A model generated the notes under the pieces. That model saw only the letters and a list, made by a program, of their open reading frames with translations. It was not told where the DNA came from and did no database searches. The translations under genes and the position numbers were made by a program. 64,000 bases of DNA, taken from NCBI GenBank assembly GCA_947623205.1, contig CANQGM010000006.1:60186-124185 (forward strand), in the 5' to 3' direction. The stretch comes from an uncultured Clostridia bacterium. GTDB lineage: Bacteria > Bacillota > Clostridia > Oscillospirales > Acutalibacteraceae. Of the stretch, positions 44,369 through 52,888 are shown piece by piece; within the stretch, counting starts at the first letter, position 1, and every line of letters begins with the position of its first letter.

Positions 44369-45785
44369 TTAAATCGGCGGCATAAATTTCATTTGGAAGT
44401 TTATTGTAAGTTGAATGAACATTTATGCCGCTTTGAGTTAAATTTTTTATTTGCATAATTGTGTTTTTATTGATTATCTCTCCGGGAACAATAAGAGGGA
44501 TTCCCGGAGGATAAGCCCATACATATTCAAGCGATACCATATTGAGCGAATTATTTACTGAAATTTTTCGGCTTTTAAATTTGTATTTTTCACTTGATTT
44601 AACTTTTCTTTCAGGCAACTGGTACAGATAATTAAGATTTTTTCTATTTTTCTCAAGCCTTATGCAAGTTTTATCAATTTCCAAAAGTGCTTCAGACAAC
44701 AGAATAAAACTATCTTTTGTGTCACATACGGAAGTCATTGCAATTATATAATCTGTATATGCCATTTCAATTTCTATTTTATATTTATCTCTTAAAATAT
44801 TCGCCAATTCTTTTCCGGTAATGTTTGTATTTACGCTGGAAACAATAATTTTTCCTATATCAAAATCATAAAATCTGTGATTACTTAAACTGTCGTTTCC
44901 GCAGCACATTACATTGAGTTTGCTGAGACTTTTACATTTTTCAGAAAAAATTTTTAAATTGCTTATGTATTCATTAAACAAAATATTATTTGAATTTATT
45001 AAATCAATACATCTATCAATTGAACTCATTAAAATATATGAAGGACTGCTTGTTTGAAAAACAGATAAATTACTTTTGAGTCTGTCCGCAATAGAATTGT
45101 CATTTGTAAGCAATAATGCTGTTTGAGTAAGTGACGGCAAGGTTTTATGCAGACTTACCACAGCGGCGTCCGCTCCAATTTTTACAGCTTCGCAGGGAAA
45201 TTTGTCGGAAAACGGAAAATGCGCTCCGTGCGCCTCGTCAACAAATAACTTTGCGCTGAATTTATGACATATTTCAGAAATTGATTTTACATCAGACACA
45301 ATCCCCTCATAAGTAGGCGATGTAATTATTACAAGTTTAACATTATTGTTTTCATAAAGCAGCTTTTCAATTTGTTTGGGGCTTATTGAAGCAAATATGC
45401 CAAATTCGGAATCAACATCGGGCAAAGCATAAACAGCGTTTAATCCGCAAAGCTCCACCGCATTATAAACCGATTTGTGGCAATTCCGCGCCATAATAAT
45501 TGTATCTCCATAATTTGTCATTGACCGAACTGTCGATAAAATGCCGCCTGTTGCACCGTTTACAAGTAAAAATGCATTGCCGACACCATATGTCTGCGCC
45601 GCCTTTTTTTCAACCTCTTTAATGCATCCCTCGGGATTTTGCAAATTATCAAAACCGTTTATTTCTGTAAGATCTGCCTCATAAGGCAATACGCCGTCTA
45701 AAACAGCCTTGCTGCGTTTATGCCCGGGCATATGAAAGGGATATATGCCGCTTTTTAAATAGTCTTTTATTTTATCGTACAGCAT
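44355..45785 (-). CDS. Orn/Lys/Arg decarboxylase-family PLP enzyme
   Basis: A 476-residue fold-type I PLP enzyme of the arginine/lysine/ornithine decarboxylase family (SpeA/YaaO-like short form). FHMPGHKRS at the N-terminus, LLVNGATGGILS, the aspartate-containing FVDEAHGAHFPF and the PLP lysine in VVSLHKTLPSLTQTALL are clear. The C-terminal domain is shortened compared with the enterobacterial enzymes. The substrate cannot be decided. It follows prfC by 14 nt. Confidence 0.92.
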   Translation of the reverse strand: MLYDKIKDYLKSGIYPFHMPGHKRSKAVLDGVLPYEADLTEINGFDNLQNPEGCIKEVEKKAAQTYGVGNAFLLVNGATGGILSTVRSMTNYGDTIIMARNCHKSVYNAVELCGLNAVYALPDVDSEFGIFASISPKQIEKLLYENNNVKLVIITSPTYEGIVSDVKSISEICHKFSAKLFVDEAHGAHFPFSDKFPCEAVKIGADAAVVSLHKTLPSLTQTALLLTNDNSIADRLKSNLSVFQTSSPSYILMSSIDRCIDLINSNNILFNEYISNLKIFSEKCKSLSKLNVMCCGNDSLSNHRFYDFDIGKIIVSSVNTNITGKELANILRDKYKIEIEMAYTDYIIAMTSVCDTKDSFILLSEALLEIDKTCIRLEKNRKNLNYLYQLPERKVKSSEKYKFKSRKISVNNSLNMVSLEYVWAYPPGIPLIVPGEIINKNTIMQIKNLTQSGINVHSTYNKLPNEIYAADLIDKI

Positions 45786-45799
45786 ATAACCTCCGCAAT

Positions 45800-47389
45800 T
45801 TAATCGTTTGTGCCAAATTCTCTCAGTTCAAGACCTTTATTATGCTCAAGCGCCCAATTAATGCTCCAATAGCTTGTAAACAAAAGCAGGTGATGACCCT
45901 TTAAATCCTGAATACGTTTTGTATCTGAAGCAAGGTCAAGCGTTTTGGGATCAACGTCGTCATTAACGATCCACCTTATATACTCAAACGGCAATGTTTC
46001 CATAATAATATCAACATTATATTCGTTTTCAAGTCTGTATTTGAGTACATCAAACTGAAGTACGCCGACAACTCCGACGATAACTTCTTCCATACCCGCG
46101 TCAAGTTCCTGAAATATCTGAATTGCACCCTCCTGCGCGATTTGACTTGTACCCTTAATAAACTGTTTACGCTTCATTGTGTCTTTCTGACGTACAAGCG
46201 CAAAGTGTTCGGGAGCAAATGTAGGAATACCTTTAAACTGTACCTTTTTGCCGGGAGAACAGATTGTGTCGCCTATTGAAAAAATACCAGGGTCAAACAC
46301 ACCGATAATATCGCCTGCATATGCCTCGTCTACAATTTCGCGCTCCTGAGCCATAATTTGCTGTGGCTGTGACAAACGCATTTTCTTATTGCCCTGAACA
46401 TGAAAAACTTCCATATTTTTTTCAAATTTACCGCTGCATATTCTCATAAATGCAACACGGTCCCGATGCGCTTTGTTCATATTTGCCTGAATTTTAAAAA
46501 CAAAAGCGGAAAAATAATCGGACATAGGTTCAACATTTTCGCTAAGAGTTTCGCGCGAAAGTGGAGATGTTGTCAATTTTAAAAACTGTTCAAGAAACGG
46601 TTCGACTCCAAAGTTTGTCAGAGCAGAACCGAAAAATACAGGCGTCAGCTTGCCGTTGCGAATTGCTTTAAGGTCAAAATCGTCGCCTGCGCCGTCAAGC
46701 AGTTCTATATCATCAAAGAGTTCTTGTTTATGATAAATTCCTATTGTCTTTTCAAGAGCTGGGTCGTCAAGAGCAAGTTCGGTTTTTTCAACTTCCTTCT
46801 GTCCGTTATTAGCGGTAAACGCAAGTATTTTATTTGAATTTCGGTCATAAACGCCTTTAAATTCTTTACCCGAACCAATAGGCCAGTTAATTGGGCAAGT
46901 ATGAATGCCGAGCACATTTTCAATATCTTCAAGCAAATCAAACGGGTTTTTAGCGTCTCTGTCCATTTTGTTTATAAAAGTGATTATGGGAATATTGCGC
47001 ATTACGCATACCTTAAACAGCTTGATTGTTTGTTTTTCAACGCCCTTTGAACCGTCAATTACCATTACCGCGGAATCGGCGGCCATTAAAGTGCGGTAAG
47101 TATCCTCTGAAAAGTCTTCATGTCCCGGAGTGTCAAGAATATTAATGCAATAACCATTATATTTAAACTGCAATACAGATGAAGTAACTGAAATTCCGCG
47201 CTGTTTTTCAATCTCCATCCAGTCAGAAACCGCATGTTTGGCAGTCCGTTTACCCTTTACAGAACCCGCAAGATTAATTGCGCCTCCGTAAAGCAGCAAT
47301 TTTTCAGTAAGAGTCGTTTTACCGGCGTCCGGATGAGAAATAATAGCAAATGTTCTTCGTTTGCTTATTTCTTCGTTTATTGAACTCAT
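45800..47389 (-). CDS. prfC: Peptide chain release factor 3
   Basis: RF3 is a GTPase that recycles RF1/RF2 from the ribosome after peptide release. G1 is SHPDAGKTTL (about 18-27), followed by G3 DTPGHEDFS and G4 NKMDRD. The 529-residue length and the absence of the EF-G domain IV/V pattern separate it from EF-G and LepA. It has a weak SD (GGGATTG) and its own promoter upstream. Confidence 0.97.
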   Translation of the reverse strand: MSSINEEISKRRTFAIISHPDAGKTTLTEKLLLYGGAINLAGSVKGKRTAKHAVSDWMEIEKQRGISVTSSVLQFKYNGYCINILDTPGHEDFSEDTYRTLMAADSAVMVIDGSKGVEKQTIKLFKVCVMRNIPIITFINKMDRDAKNPFDLLEDIENVLGIHTCPINWPIGSGKEFKGVYDRNSNKILAFTANNGQKEVEKTELALDDPALEKTIGIYHKQELFDDIELLDGAGDDFDLKAIRNGKLTPVFFGSALTNFGVEPFLEQFLKLTTSPLSRETLSENVEPMSDYFSAFVFKIQANMNKAHRDRVAFMRICSGKFEKNMEVFHVQGNKKMRLSQPQQIMAQEREIVDEAYAGDIIGVFDPGIFSIGDTICSPGKKVQFKGIPTFAPEHFALVRQKDTMKRKQFIKGTSQIAQEGAIQIFQELDAGMEEVIVGVVGVLQFDVLKYRLENEYNVDIIMETLPFEYIRWIVNDDVDPKTLDLASDTKRIQDLKGHHLLLFTSYWSINWALEHNKGLELREFGTND

Positions 47390-47433
47390 ATCTCAACAAT
47401 CCCTTCGGAGCATAATTATATTCATAATTTATT

Positions 47434-47463
47434 ATTTTACTATTTTTTCATTGTATATGTCAA
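47434..47463 (-). promoter_or_regulatory. prfC promoter
   Basis: On the minus strand TTGACA (47463-47458), an 18-nt spacer and TAAAAT (47439-47434). Confidence 0.7.
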
Positions 47464-47541
47464 CATTTTGAATTTAAAATAATGTATATTTTAAATTATT
47501 CTTAAATATGTTTTATAAAAATTAAAGATTACAACGAGTCC

Positions 47542-47651
47542 TTGACAAAAGCTATAAAATATTGTAACATAATAAAGGGATTTTTTGAACATAAATTTTT
47601 CCTTATACTATAATACCTTTCTATCGAGGCAGAAACATTTGTTTCTGCCTC
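47542..47651 (+). promoter_or_regulatory. hemW upstream region: two promoters and a leader hairpin
   Basis: The 329-nt gap between the divergent prfC and hemW holds two plus-strand candidates: TTGACA-17-TAACAT (47542-47570) and TTGAAC-18-TATAAT (47585-47614). A perfect 11-bp hairpin follows, GAGGCAGAAAC with GTTTCTGCCTC around ATTT (47626-47651), in the leader about 70 nt before ATG 47719. There is no ORF in this gap. Confidence 0.65.
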
Positions 47652-47718
47652 AAACATATTTATAAACAAAAGTTTTAAACAGCATTTTTTCATATGAGAT
47701 AAAATTTGGGGTTTAAAA

Positions 47719-48819
47719 ATGGATAAATCATTAGGATTATATATTCATATTCCGTTTTGTAAAAGCAAATGCCCATACTGCGATTTTTTCAGTTCAAAAG
47801 CTGATGAAATTGCGTTAGAAGAATACACAATAATACTTTTAAATAAAATTAAGCTTTGGAGTATGAAAATTCCGGAAAATATTTCAACAATTTATGTAGG
47901 CGGAGGTACGCCGAGTATTTTAGGCGCAGAACGTTTGTGCAGAATTCTAAAATCAGTTAAAGACAATTTTAATGTTTTGAACAATGCTGAAATTACAGTT
48001 GAAGTTAATCCCGATACAGGCAAAAACATTAATTTTAATTGTCTGTGTTCTGCCGGATATAACAGACTTTCAATCGGAATGCAGAGCTCAGTAGAGGCTG
48101 AATTGAAATCTCTTGGAAGGATCCACACTGCCGAGGACGCAAGTCTGACTGTTCAACACGCAAAAAATTCAGGATTTGATAATATTTCTCTTGATTTAAT
48201 GATAGGTATTCCACATCAGACTGCTCAAAGTCTTGAACAGTCAATAAAATTTTGTTTTGACTGTGGAGTTACACATATATCGTCATACATTCTAAAAATT
48301 GAACCCGAAACAAAATTTGATAAAATCAAAGACAAACTCGTCCTTCCTGATGACGACGAACAGGCTAAATTGTATTTATACGCCGTAGATTTGCTTGAAA
48401 AATCAGGCTATAAGCAGTATGAAATCTCAAATTTCGCAAAAAAAGGATATGAAAGCAAGCACAATATTAATTATTGGAACTGCGGAGAATATATAGGAAT
48501 AGGTCCCTCTGCACATTCATTTTACAGAGGAAAAAGATTTTATTATAACCGTAATACAAAAGATTTTGAGAATAACAAAACTGTATTTGACTGTTTTGGA
48601 GGAACAGAAGAAGAATTTATTATGCTTTCATTAAGACTTAAAAGCGGACTGCAATTTGATGAATATCGAAAAAGATTCGGAAAAGAACTTCCGCGTTTTA
48701 TAACCGACAAAGTGAAAACGTATGCAAAATTAGGTTTTATGCAAATGGATGAAAAGAAAATAAATTTTACACCTAAAGGCTATCTTGTTTCAAATACTAT
48801 AATAAGTGAACTTATATGA
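47719..48819 (+). CDS. hemW: Radical SAM family heme chaperone HemW
   Basis: HemW-type proteins (formerly mis-called oxygen-independent coproporphyrinogen oxidases) bind haem and a 4Fe-4S cluster. The 366-residue protein has HIPFCKSKCPYCDF, with C14, C18 and C21 as cluster ligands and the fourth HemW cysteine not needed here. It also has YVGGGTPSIL, RLSIGMQS, the family motif GIGPSAHSF and a C-terminal HemN_C domain. No other haem genes are nearby. Confidence 0.93.
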   Translation: MDKSLGLYIHIPFCKSKCPYCDFFSSKADEIALEEYTIILLNKIKLWSMKIPENISTIYVGGGTPSILGAERLCRILKSVKDNFNVLNNAEITVEVNPDTGKNINFNCLCSAGYNRLSIGMQSSVEAELKSLGRIHTAEDASLTVQHAKNSGFDNISLDLMIGIPHQTAQSLEQSIKFCFDCGVTHISSYILKIEPETKFDKIKDKLVLPDDDEQAKLYLYAVDLLEKSGYKQYEISNFAKKGYESKHNINYWNCGEYIGIGPSAHSFYRGKRFYYNRNTKDFENNKTVFDCFGGTEEEFIMLSLRLKSGLQFDEYRKRFGKELPRFITDKVKTYAKLGFMQMDEKKINFTPKGYLVSNTIISELI

Positions 48820-48960
48820 ATTTTTTCTGAGTATAAAAATATAAAATCTTTCAAATTCTCAGTTTAAGAGAGCGAATTCCTATGTTATGCACTGGTATAA
48901 TTCACTAAATTAAGTTATATTTAAACTAATAAAACTAATAAAATTTTCAGGGAGTAAAAA

Positions 48961-49707
48961 ATGGATAACAAAAAATTTGGTGAATTTATCACCATGCTTA
49001 GGAAAGAAAAAGGATATACTCAGAAAACTGTTGCAGAAAAATTACATGTATCCGATAAAGCTATTAGCAGATGGGAAAACGGTTATAATTCACCTGATAT
49101 TTCCATATTATCTGAAATTGCCAAATTATATGATGTAAAAGTTGATGAAATTCTAAATGGTGAAAGAAACAAATCATCGAGCAATGAAAATAAACTAAAT
49201 CTTGAAACAGCAGAAGATAACAATAAAAAAACAATTATTCTCATTCAAAATATAATAGTAATTTTGCTTGCAGTAATTTCATATCTTGTTGTATTGGCGG
49301 GAAATTTTATTTTTAACAGTGTAATTATACCTTTACTAATTGCATCCGGTATAATTATTTCCGGTATTATATGTCAGACTATTTTTCTTGTAATTCATTT
49401 AAGTAATAAAAATAATAAATATAAATATATAAAGAATGCAATGAATATTTATACTATATTGTTAGTGACAGTAGGTTTGTTTTCTTCTTCATTAGTTTTG
49501 TATGTAAAAGAACAAATAAATTTTAGCAATAATAGCAATAATACATTGGTATATTTCTTATTTAAAACATTTTCCTTAGATTATTTTATTGTAAATATAT
49601 ATGAGTGGTTTGTTTATGGTTTTATTTGCGGAGCAGTTATATATGTGATTTGTATTTTATTAAGGATAATAATAAAACCAATTATAAAAAAATTATTTAA
49701 ATCTTAA
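48961..49707 (+). CDS. Membrane-bound XRE-family regulator
   Basis: A 248-residue protein. An N-terminal Cro/CI-type HTH (about 5-62, YTQKTVAEKLHVSDKAISRW then NGYNSPDISIL) is followed by an Asn/Lys-rich linker and four predicted membrane helices (about 88-115, 118-148, 160-182, 202-240). HTH proteins with a membrane tail occur widely in Firmicutes as sensors; the signal and targets are not known. A TGGTATAAT extended -10 element lies at about 48893-48901. The gene is bounded by a terminator at 49800. Confidence 0.82.
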   Translation: MDNKKFGEFITMLRKEKGYTQKTVAEKLHVSDKAISRWENGYNSPDISILSEIAKLYDVKVDEILNGERNKSSSNENKLNLETAEDNNKKTIILIQNIIVILLAVISYLVVLAGNFIFNSVIIPLLIASGIIISGIICQTIFLVIHLSNKNNKYKYIKNAMNIYTILLVTVGLFSSSLVLYVKEQINFSNNSNNTLVYFLFKTFSLDYFIVNIYEWFVYGFICGAVIYVICILLRIIIKPIIKKLFKS

Positions 49708-49799
49708 CTAACAAGCCAGTTGAGCAAGCATGTGATGCGCAATATAAACTGAATGTTTACCGTAACATACAGAAAAAAACATAATAAATCCATAAAGAA

Positions 49800-49842
49800 A
49801 GCAGCACCCAAAAGGATCTAATATCCTTTTGGTGCTGTTGTT
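49800..49842. terminator. Bidirectional terminator between the HTH-membrane gene and the gerQ-like gene
   Basis: CAGCACCCAAAAGGAT and ATCCTTTTGGTGCTG form a 15-bp stem with a short loop, followed by TTGTTT on the plus strand. Confidence 0.85.
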
Positions 49843-49888
49843 TATCCTTATCAATTAAGAACACGCATAAAATATGAGCGTTATAATT

Positions 49889-50503
49889 TTAATAGTAAAA
49901 TCTTATAAACTTAATATTGTAAAAATCGCAGGTTGTTATATCATTAGTATCAAGCTCATTCAAAAGAATGTAATTTGCTGCTACGCCAAGAAGATAGCCT
50001 GACTTTTCAACGATATTGTTTGATCCTACGAGAAAATCGATAGTTACACGTCTGCCTATCTGAGTTCTTATAAAACCATTTAGATATTGAATGCTTTCAG
50101 CAGTTACCGGATAAGGATTGGTAAAATCAGTAATCTGCATACCCATATCATTTCTTATTCCGTTGTCTAATGTTGCGCCGTGTATAGTCGTTGCAGGAGT
50201 TTGAAGTGTATCTTGCGGTAATGGTTGTTGTGTTCTGTCAAGGGTCTCAACTTCTCTTACTCCCGGAGCCTGATTTAAATCACTATATTCTTTTGCAGGA
50301 CTTTGACCTGATATTACGGACTGATTATAAGAGGCTATTTCCTGAAGTGATGGTATGTCGGTAGCCAAATCACTGACTGCCTTTTGAACACAACCGCCGC
50401 CAATACAATCTGTAGCTACTCCAAGACCGTAAATATCATTTACGTTCATCTGACTTTGTGCAGGGGAATTATTATTAGTAGAATTACTATTAGTGCCATT
50501 CAT
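49889..50503 (-). CDS. GerQ-like spore coat protein
   Basis: A 204-residue protein with a low-complexity, Asn/Ser/Gln-rich N-terminal two-thirds and a conserved C-terminal domain (about 135-204). The domain has YLNGFIRTQIGRRVTIDFLV, then YLLGVAANYILLNE and CDFYNIKFIRFY. The pattern resembles the GerQ spore-coat domain, which in Bacillus is needed to localise the cortex hydrolase CwlJ. The adjacent upstream gene here is CwlJ-like, which strengthens the call. AAGGAGATAT precedes the ATG. Likely made in the mother cell late in sporulation (inference). Confidence 0.75.
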   Translation of the reverse strand: MNGTNSNSTNNNSPAQSQMNVNDIYGLGVATDCIGGGCVQKAVSDLATDIPSLQEIASYNQSVISGQSPAKEYSDLNQAPGVREVETLDRTQQPLPQDTLQTPATTIHGATLDNGIRNDMGMQITDFTNPYPVTAESIQYLNGFIRTQIGRRVTIDFLVGSNNIVEKSGYLLGVAANYILLNELDTNDITTCDFYNIKFIRFYY

Positions 50504-50518
50504 AATATCTATATCTCC

Positions 50519-50962
50519 TTACGTATTAGCATATGCCTGTGTAGGCGAATAAAAACAATGGTCACCTACACGGTTATAAATTACACCGTTATTTGATGGA
50601 AAAAATGTTGGACAACTCGATGAAAATGGATTAAAATAAAATATCGAATTACCAACAGAACTTGCCGTGTTACCGGCTAATGCCCAGTCGGCAATTTCAT
50701 AATGAATGTCTTCCGGGGTTGTATTGTAAATATTCTGTGGATTATATGCACCGCCTATTGAGGTCTTTAAACAAGTAAACTGACCGGGCTGTTCAATGAT
50801 CGCGCGTATGTCTCCCCCGTTGCTCACTCTTGCAAACTCTCCGTTAGGAACATTTGCACGGTTTACAATAACTGATGCAACGGCTCTCATACCATCATCG
50901 CCTTCACCGCCAGCTTCGCATTTTATTAATCTGGCAAAGAGTTCCCTCGTATCATATGCCAC
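50519..50962 (-). CDS. cwlJ: CwlJ-like spore cortex-lytic hydrolase (hydrolase_2/SleB domain)
   Basis: CwlJ degrades spore cortex peptidoglycan during germination. The 147-residue protein is a single hydrolase_2 domain: LFARLIKCEAGGEGDDGMRAVASVIVNR with the catalytic glutamate region, GQFTCL, and the C-terminal SCPTFFPSNNGV...GDHCFYSPT, which matches the CwlJ C-terminus. No signal peptide, as expected for CwlJ. The GTG at 50962 has AGGTGA 6 nt upstream and fits the family length (about 142). ATGs at 50977 and 50989 have no good SD. It is 15 nt upstream of the gerQ-like gene. Confidence 0.82.
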   Translation of the reverse strand: MAYDTRELFARLIKCEAGGEGDDGMRAVASVIVNRANVPNGEFARVSNGGDIRAIIEQPGQFTCLKTSIGGAYNPQNIYNTTPEDIHYEIADWALAGNTASSVGNSIFYFNPFSSSCPTFFPSNNGVIYNRVGDHCFYSPTQAYANT

Positions 50963-51021
50963 GTTTTCACCTGCCATCTTCTTATTCATTTCATTTTATG
51001 TTAACTCTAAAAATAAGTTAC

Positions 51022-51077
51022 TTTTGTATTGACATTTTAATTAAAATTAAGTAAAATAATTTTTGTATTGACATTTT
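51022..51077 (+). promoter_or_regulatory. tRNA-Ser promoter with a 17-bp direct repeat
   Basis: TTGACA (51029-51034), a 17-nt spacer and TAAAAT (51052-51057). The 17-bp sequence TTTTGTATTGACATTTT occurs twice, at 51022-51038 and 51061-51077, so the -35 box is duplicated. Confidence 0.7.
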
Positions 51078-51087
51078 GTTAAAATAT

Positions 51088-51176
51088 GCAGACGTATCGA
51101 AGTGGTCATAACGGGGCTGACTCGAAATCAGTTAGGGAGCAATCCCCCGCGAGTTCGAATCTCGCCGTCTGCGCCA
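51088..51176 (+). tRNA. tRNA-Ser (anticodon CGA)
   Basis: The acceptor stem GCAGACG (51088-51094) pairs with CGTCTGC (51166-51172). Discriminator G73 and an encoded CCA (51174-51176) follow. The anticodon loop CTCGAAA (51121-51127) gives CGA, reading UCG. A long variable arm with GGGAGCAATCCC and the T loop GTTCGAATC fit class II tRNA-Ser. A strong terminator follows at once. Confidence 0.95.
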
Positions 51177-51217
51177 CGCCGGAGCAAAGTCCGCTTTGCT
51201 CCGGCGCTTTTTATTGC
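51177..51217 (+). terminator. tRNA-Ser terminator
   Basis: CGCCGGAGCAAAG and CTTTGCTCCGGCG form a 13-bp GC-rich stem followed by CTTTTTATT. Confidence 0.9.
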
Positions 51218-51330
51218 CTACGGCAGTAAAAAGCGCCATCCGCCCGCTCCCTTCATCCGCCACCGGCGGCGGTCGCAGGCGTAGCCAACTTTTTGCGGGG
51301 TTCGCGCCAGCGGCGCGAGGGTTCAAGTCA
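51200..51330. repeat. GC-rich palindromic region downstream of tRNA-Ser
   Basis: Several nested inverted repeats: GGCGCTTTTTATTGCC with GGCAGTAAAAAGCGCC (about 51202-51235), CCGCCACCGGCGGCGG, and CGCGCCAGCGGCGCG (about 51303-51317). They are followed by the tRNA T-arm-like GGGTTCAAGTC (51319-51329) and ACCACCA. The composition differs sharply from the AT-rich flanks. I see no credible gene; it may be a dispersed palindromic repeat or decayed tRNA-linked integration scar. Confidence 0.6.
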
Positions 51331-51447
51331 TACCACCAAAAAGCCCAAAAAACTTTTTTATCGTCTTCAGACAAAAAGCGGCAGGTTTCGATAAAATGGA
51401 AATCTGTCGCTTTGATTTTTCAGTCTTAAAAAACACTTTAGCATGCT

Positions 51448-51665
51448 CTATGCTCCTCTCCTCAAGTACACATTTGATCCAATATCGGAATCAAAGACTT
51501 TCCACTTTCAGGTTAAACTATATTCTACCTTCAAAGGAATCTTCAGATATTCTTACCGATGTACGAGTTTATTCGCCTCTAATTCTTTTAGCGTAGAACT
51601 AAGCGTCTTATAGGAAATGCCGCCGATAAATTTTTTCATCTCGTTGAAACAAACCACCTTAAACC
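51448..51665 (-). pseudogene. Decayed HxlR-family regulator
   Basis: Reading the minus strand from about 51660 gives VCFNEMKKFIGGISYKTL, then LKELEANKLVHR, a clear HxlR winged-helix core. A TAA stop follows (51555-51553), then in the same frame EYLKIPLKVEYSLT, which is the HxlR wing/C-terminal strand, then a TGA and residual sequence to a TAG at 51450-51448. The N-terminal part is unrecognisable. At least two in-frame stops make it non-functional. HxlR proteins sense redox or aldehyde stress; the lost target gene is not visible. Confidence 0.8.
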
Positions 51666-51707
51666 AAGCCCAGGTACTTTGAATTTTAAATTGAACATTC
51701 AAATCAA

Positions 51708-51738
51708 AAAAGGTCAGCTTCACGCTGGCCTTTTTTGA
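51708..51738. terminator. Bidirectional terminator upstream of the pilus operon
   Basis: AAAAAAGGTCAG and GCTGGCCTTTTTT form a stem (one G-U pair) around CTTCAC, with U runs on both strands. Confidence 0.85.
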
Positions 51739-51835
51739 TAGACTGATGGGAATGCGGGCACATTTCTTTATAAGCAACGAAAGGTATTTACTCGTTTTTT
51801 GTGTCCAAGCATATACTGTTATAGGAGGTGAAAAT

Positions 51836-52888
51836 ATGAAAAACGATCAATCTGACAGCACGGCAGTAAGTTTCGTAGATGAAGTTATTGCAATCGCGAT
51901 AAGAGAACGTGCAAGTGATATACATTTTGAGCCACGCGAAAATGAGATGATTGTAAGAATACGAGTTGATGGTGTATTGCGTCGCATCGGGACTGTGACA
52001 GCCGAATTGAGAGAAAGGGTTATCTCAAGGTTGAAAGTCATATCGGGGATAAATCTGACCGAGCGCAAAAAAGCGCAGGATGGCAGAGCAAGCATCAATG
52101 AAAATGTCGATATCCGTATTTCAACGCTGCCTGTTTTATATGGTGAAAAGGTCGTAATACGTATTCTTAATAAATTATCGCGCCCGTCTGGAGCTAAGTC
52201 ACTTGGAATAGAAGATGAAAATCTCATTCGGTATAAGAGGCTTCTTCACTCAGACAGCGGACTTATCCTCATTGCAGGACCGACGGGCTCAGGAAAAACC
52301 TCAACAATGTACCAAATGCTGACAGAGCTTGCGCATGATGAAGTCAATATAGTGACACTTGAGGATCCTATAGAATATAATATTGCAGGGACAAATCAAA
52401 TTGCGATTAATGAGCGCGTAGGTATGACATTCCCTGCTGCAATGAAGTCAGTTTTGCGTCAGGATCCTGATATTATAGCTATTGGTGAAATACGCGACGC
52501 TCAAACAGCGGAAATCGCGTATCGCTCCGCGATAACAGGTCATCTCACGCTCACGACAGTTCATACCAAAAACGCGTCAACGCTCCTGAACAGAATGGAC
52601 AGCATCGGAATAAACACAGCCATGATGGAGGGAACGCTGCGCGGTGTAATTATACAGCAGCTTGTTAAACGCGTCTGTAAGAAGTGCCGCGGCAGCGGGT
52701 GTGAAGCCTGTGGCGGTACCGGATATTACGGGCGCGTCGGCGTATTCGGGGTTTCGACATTTACTGACAAAGTAACACCGGATCGTCTGCGTGACGCGGA
52801 CATTGCTCTTTCGGATAACTGCCGTAATCTCGTTGAACGCGGCATTACGACAAAGTTGGAGGCGGAACATGTGCTCGATTTTCTTTAA
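51836..52888 (+). CDS. pilB: Type IV pilus/type II secretion assembly ATPase (PilB/GspE family)
   Basis: The hexameric ATPase that powers pilin extrusion. SDIHFEPRENEMIVRIRVDG is the N2 domain. Walker A is GPTGSGKTS (148-156), the Asp box is LEDPIEY, and Walker B is IIAIGEIRD. The C-terminal zinc site is CKKCRGSGCEACGG. At 350 residues it lacks the N1 (MshEN-type) domain of most PilB/GspE proteins, so it is a minimal version. The ATG at 51836 follows AGGAGGTGA; the upstream extension to 51746 is rejected. First gene of a seven-gene operon whose base composition is richer in GC than the flanking core. Confidence 0.93.
   Translation: MKNDQSDSTAVSFVDEVIAIAIRERASDIHFEPRENEMIVRIRVDGVLRRIGTVTAELRERVISRLKVISGINLTERKKAQDGRASINENVDIRISTLPVLYGEKVVIRILNKLSRPSGAKSLGIEDENLIRYKRLLHSDSGLILIAGPTGSGKTSTMYQMLTELAHDEVNIVTLEDPIEYNIAGTNQIAINERVGMTFPAAMKSVLRQDPDIIAIGEIRDAQTAEIAYRSAITGHLTLTTVHTKNASTLLNRMDSIGINTAMMEGTLRGVIIQQLVKRVCKKCRGSGCEACGGTGYYGRVGVFGVSTFTDKVTPDRLRDADIALSDNCRNLVERGITTKLEAEHVLDFL

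Noticed and set aside
48820..48960. Possible terminator or small RNA after hemW
   Set aside because: Only a weak CTGAG/CTCAG pairing with a long AT loop could be found; it is not convincing.
51132..51374. Minus-strand ORF of 80 codons across tRNA-Ser and the GC-rich palindromes
   Set aside because: It reads through the tRNA and its terminator in antisense and consists of low-complexity Arg/Ala-rich sequence, a typical false ORF around tRNA genes.
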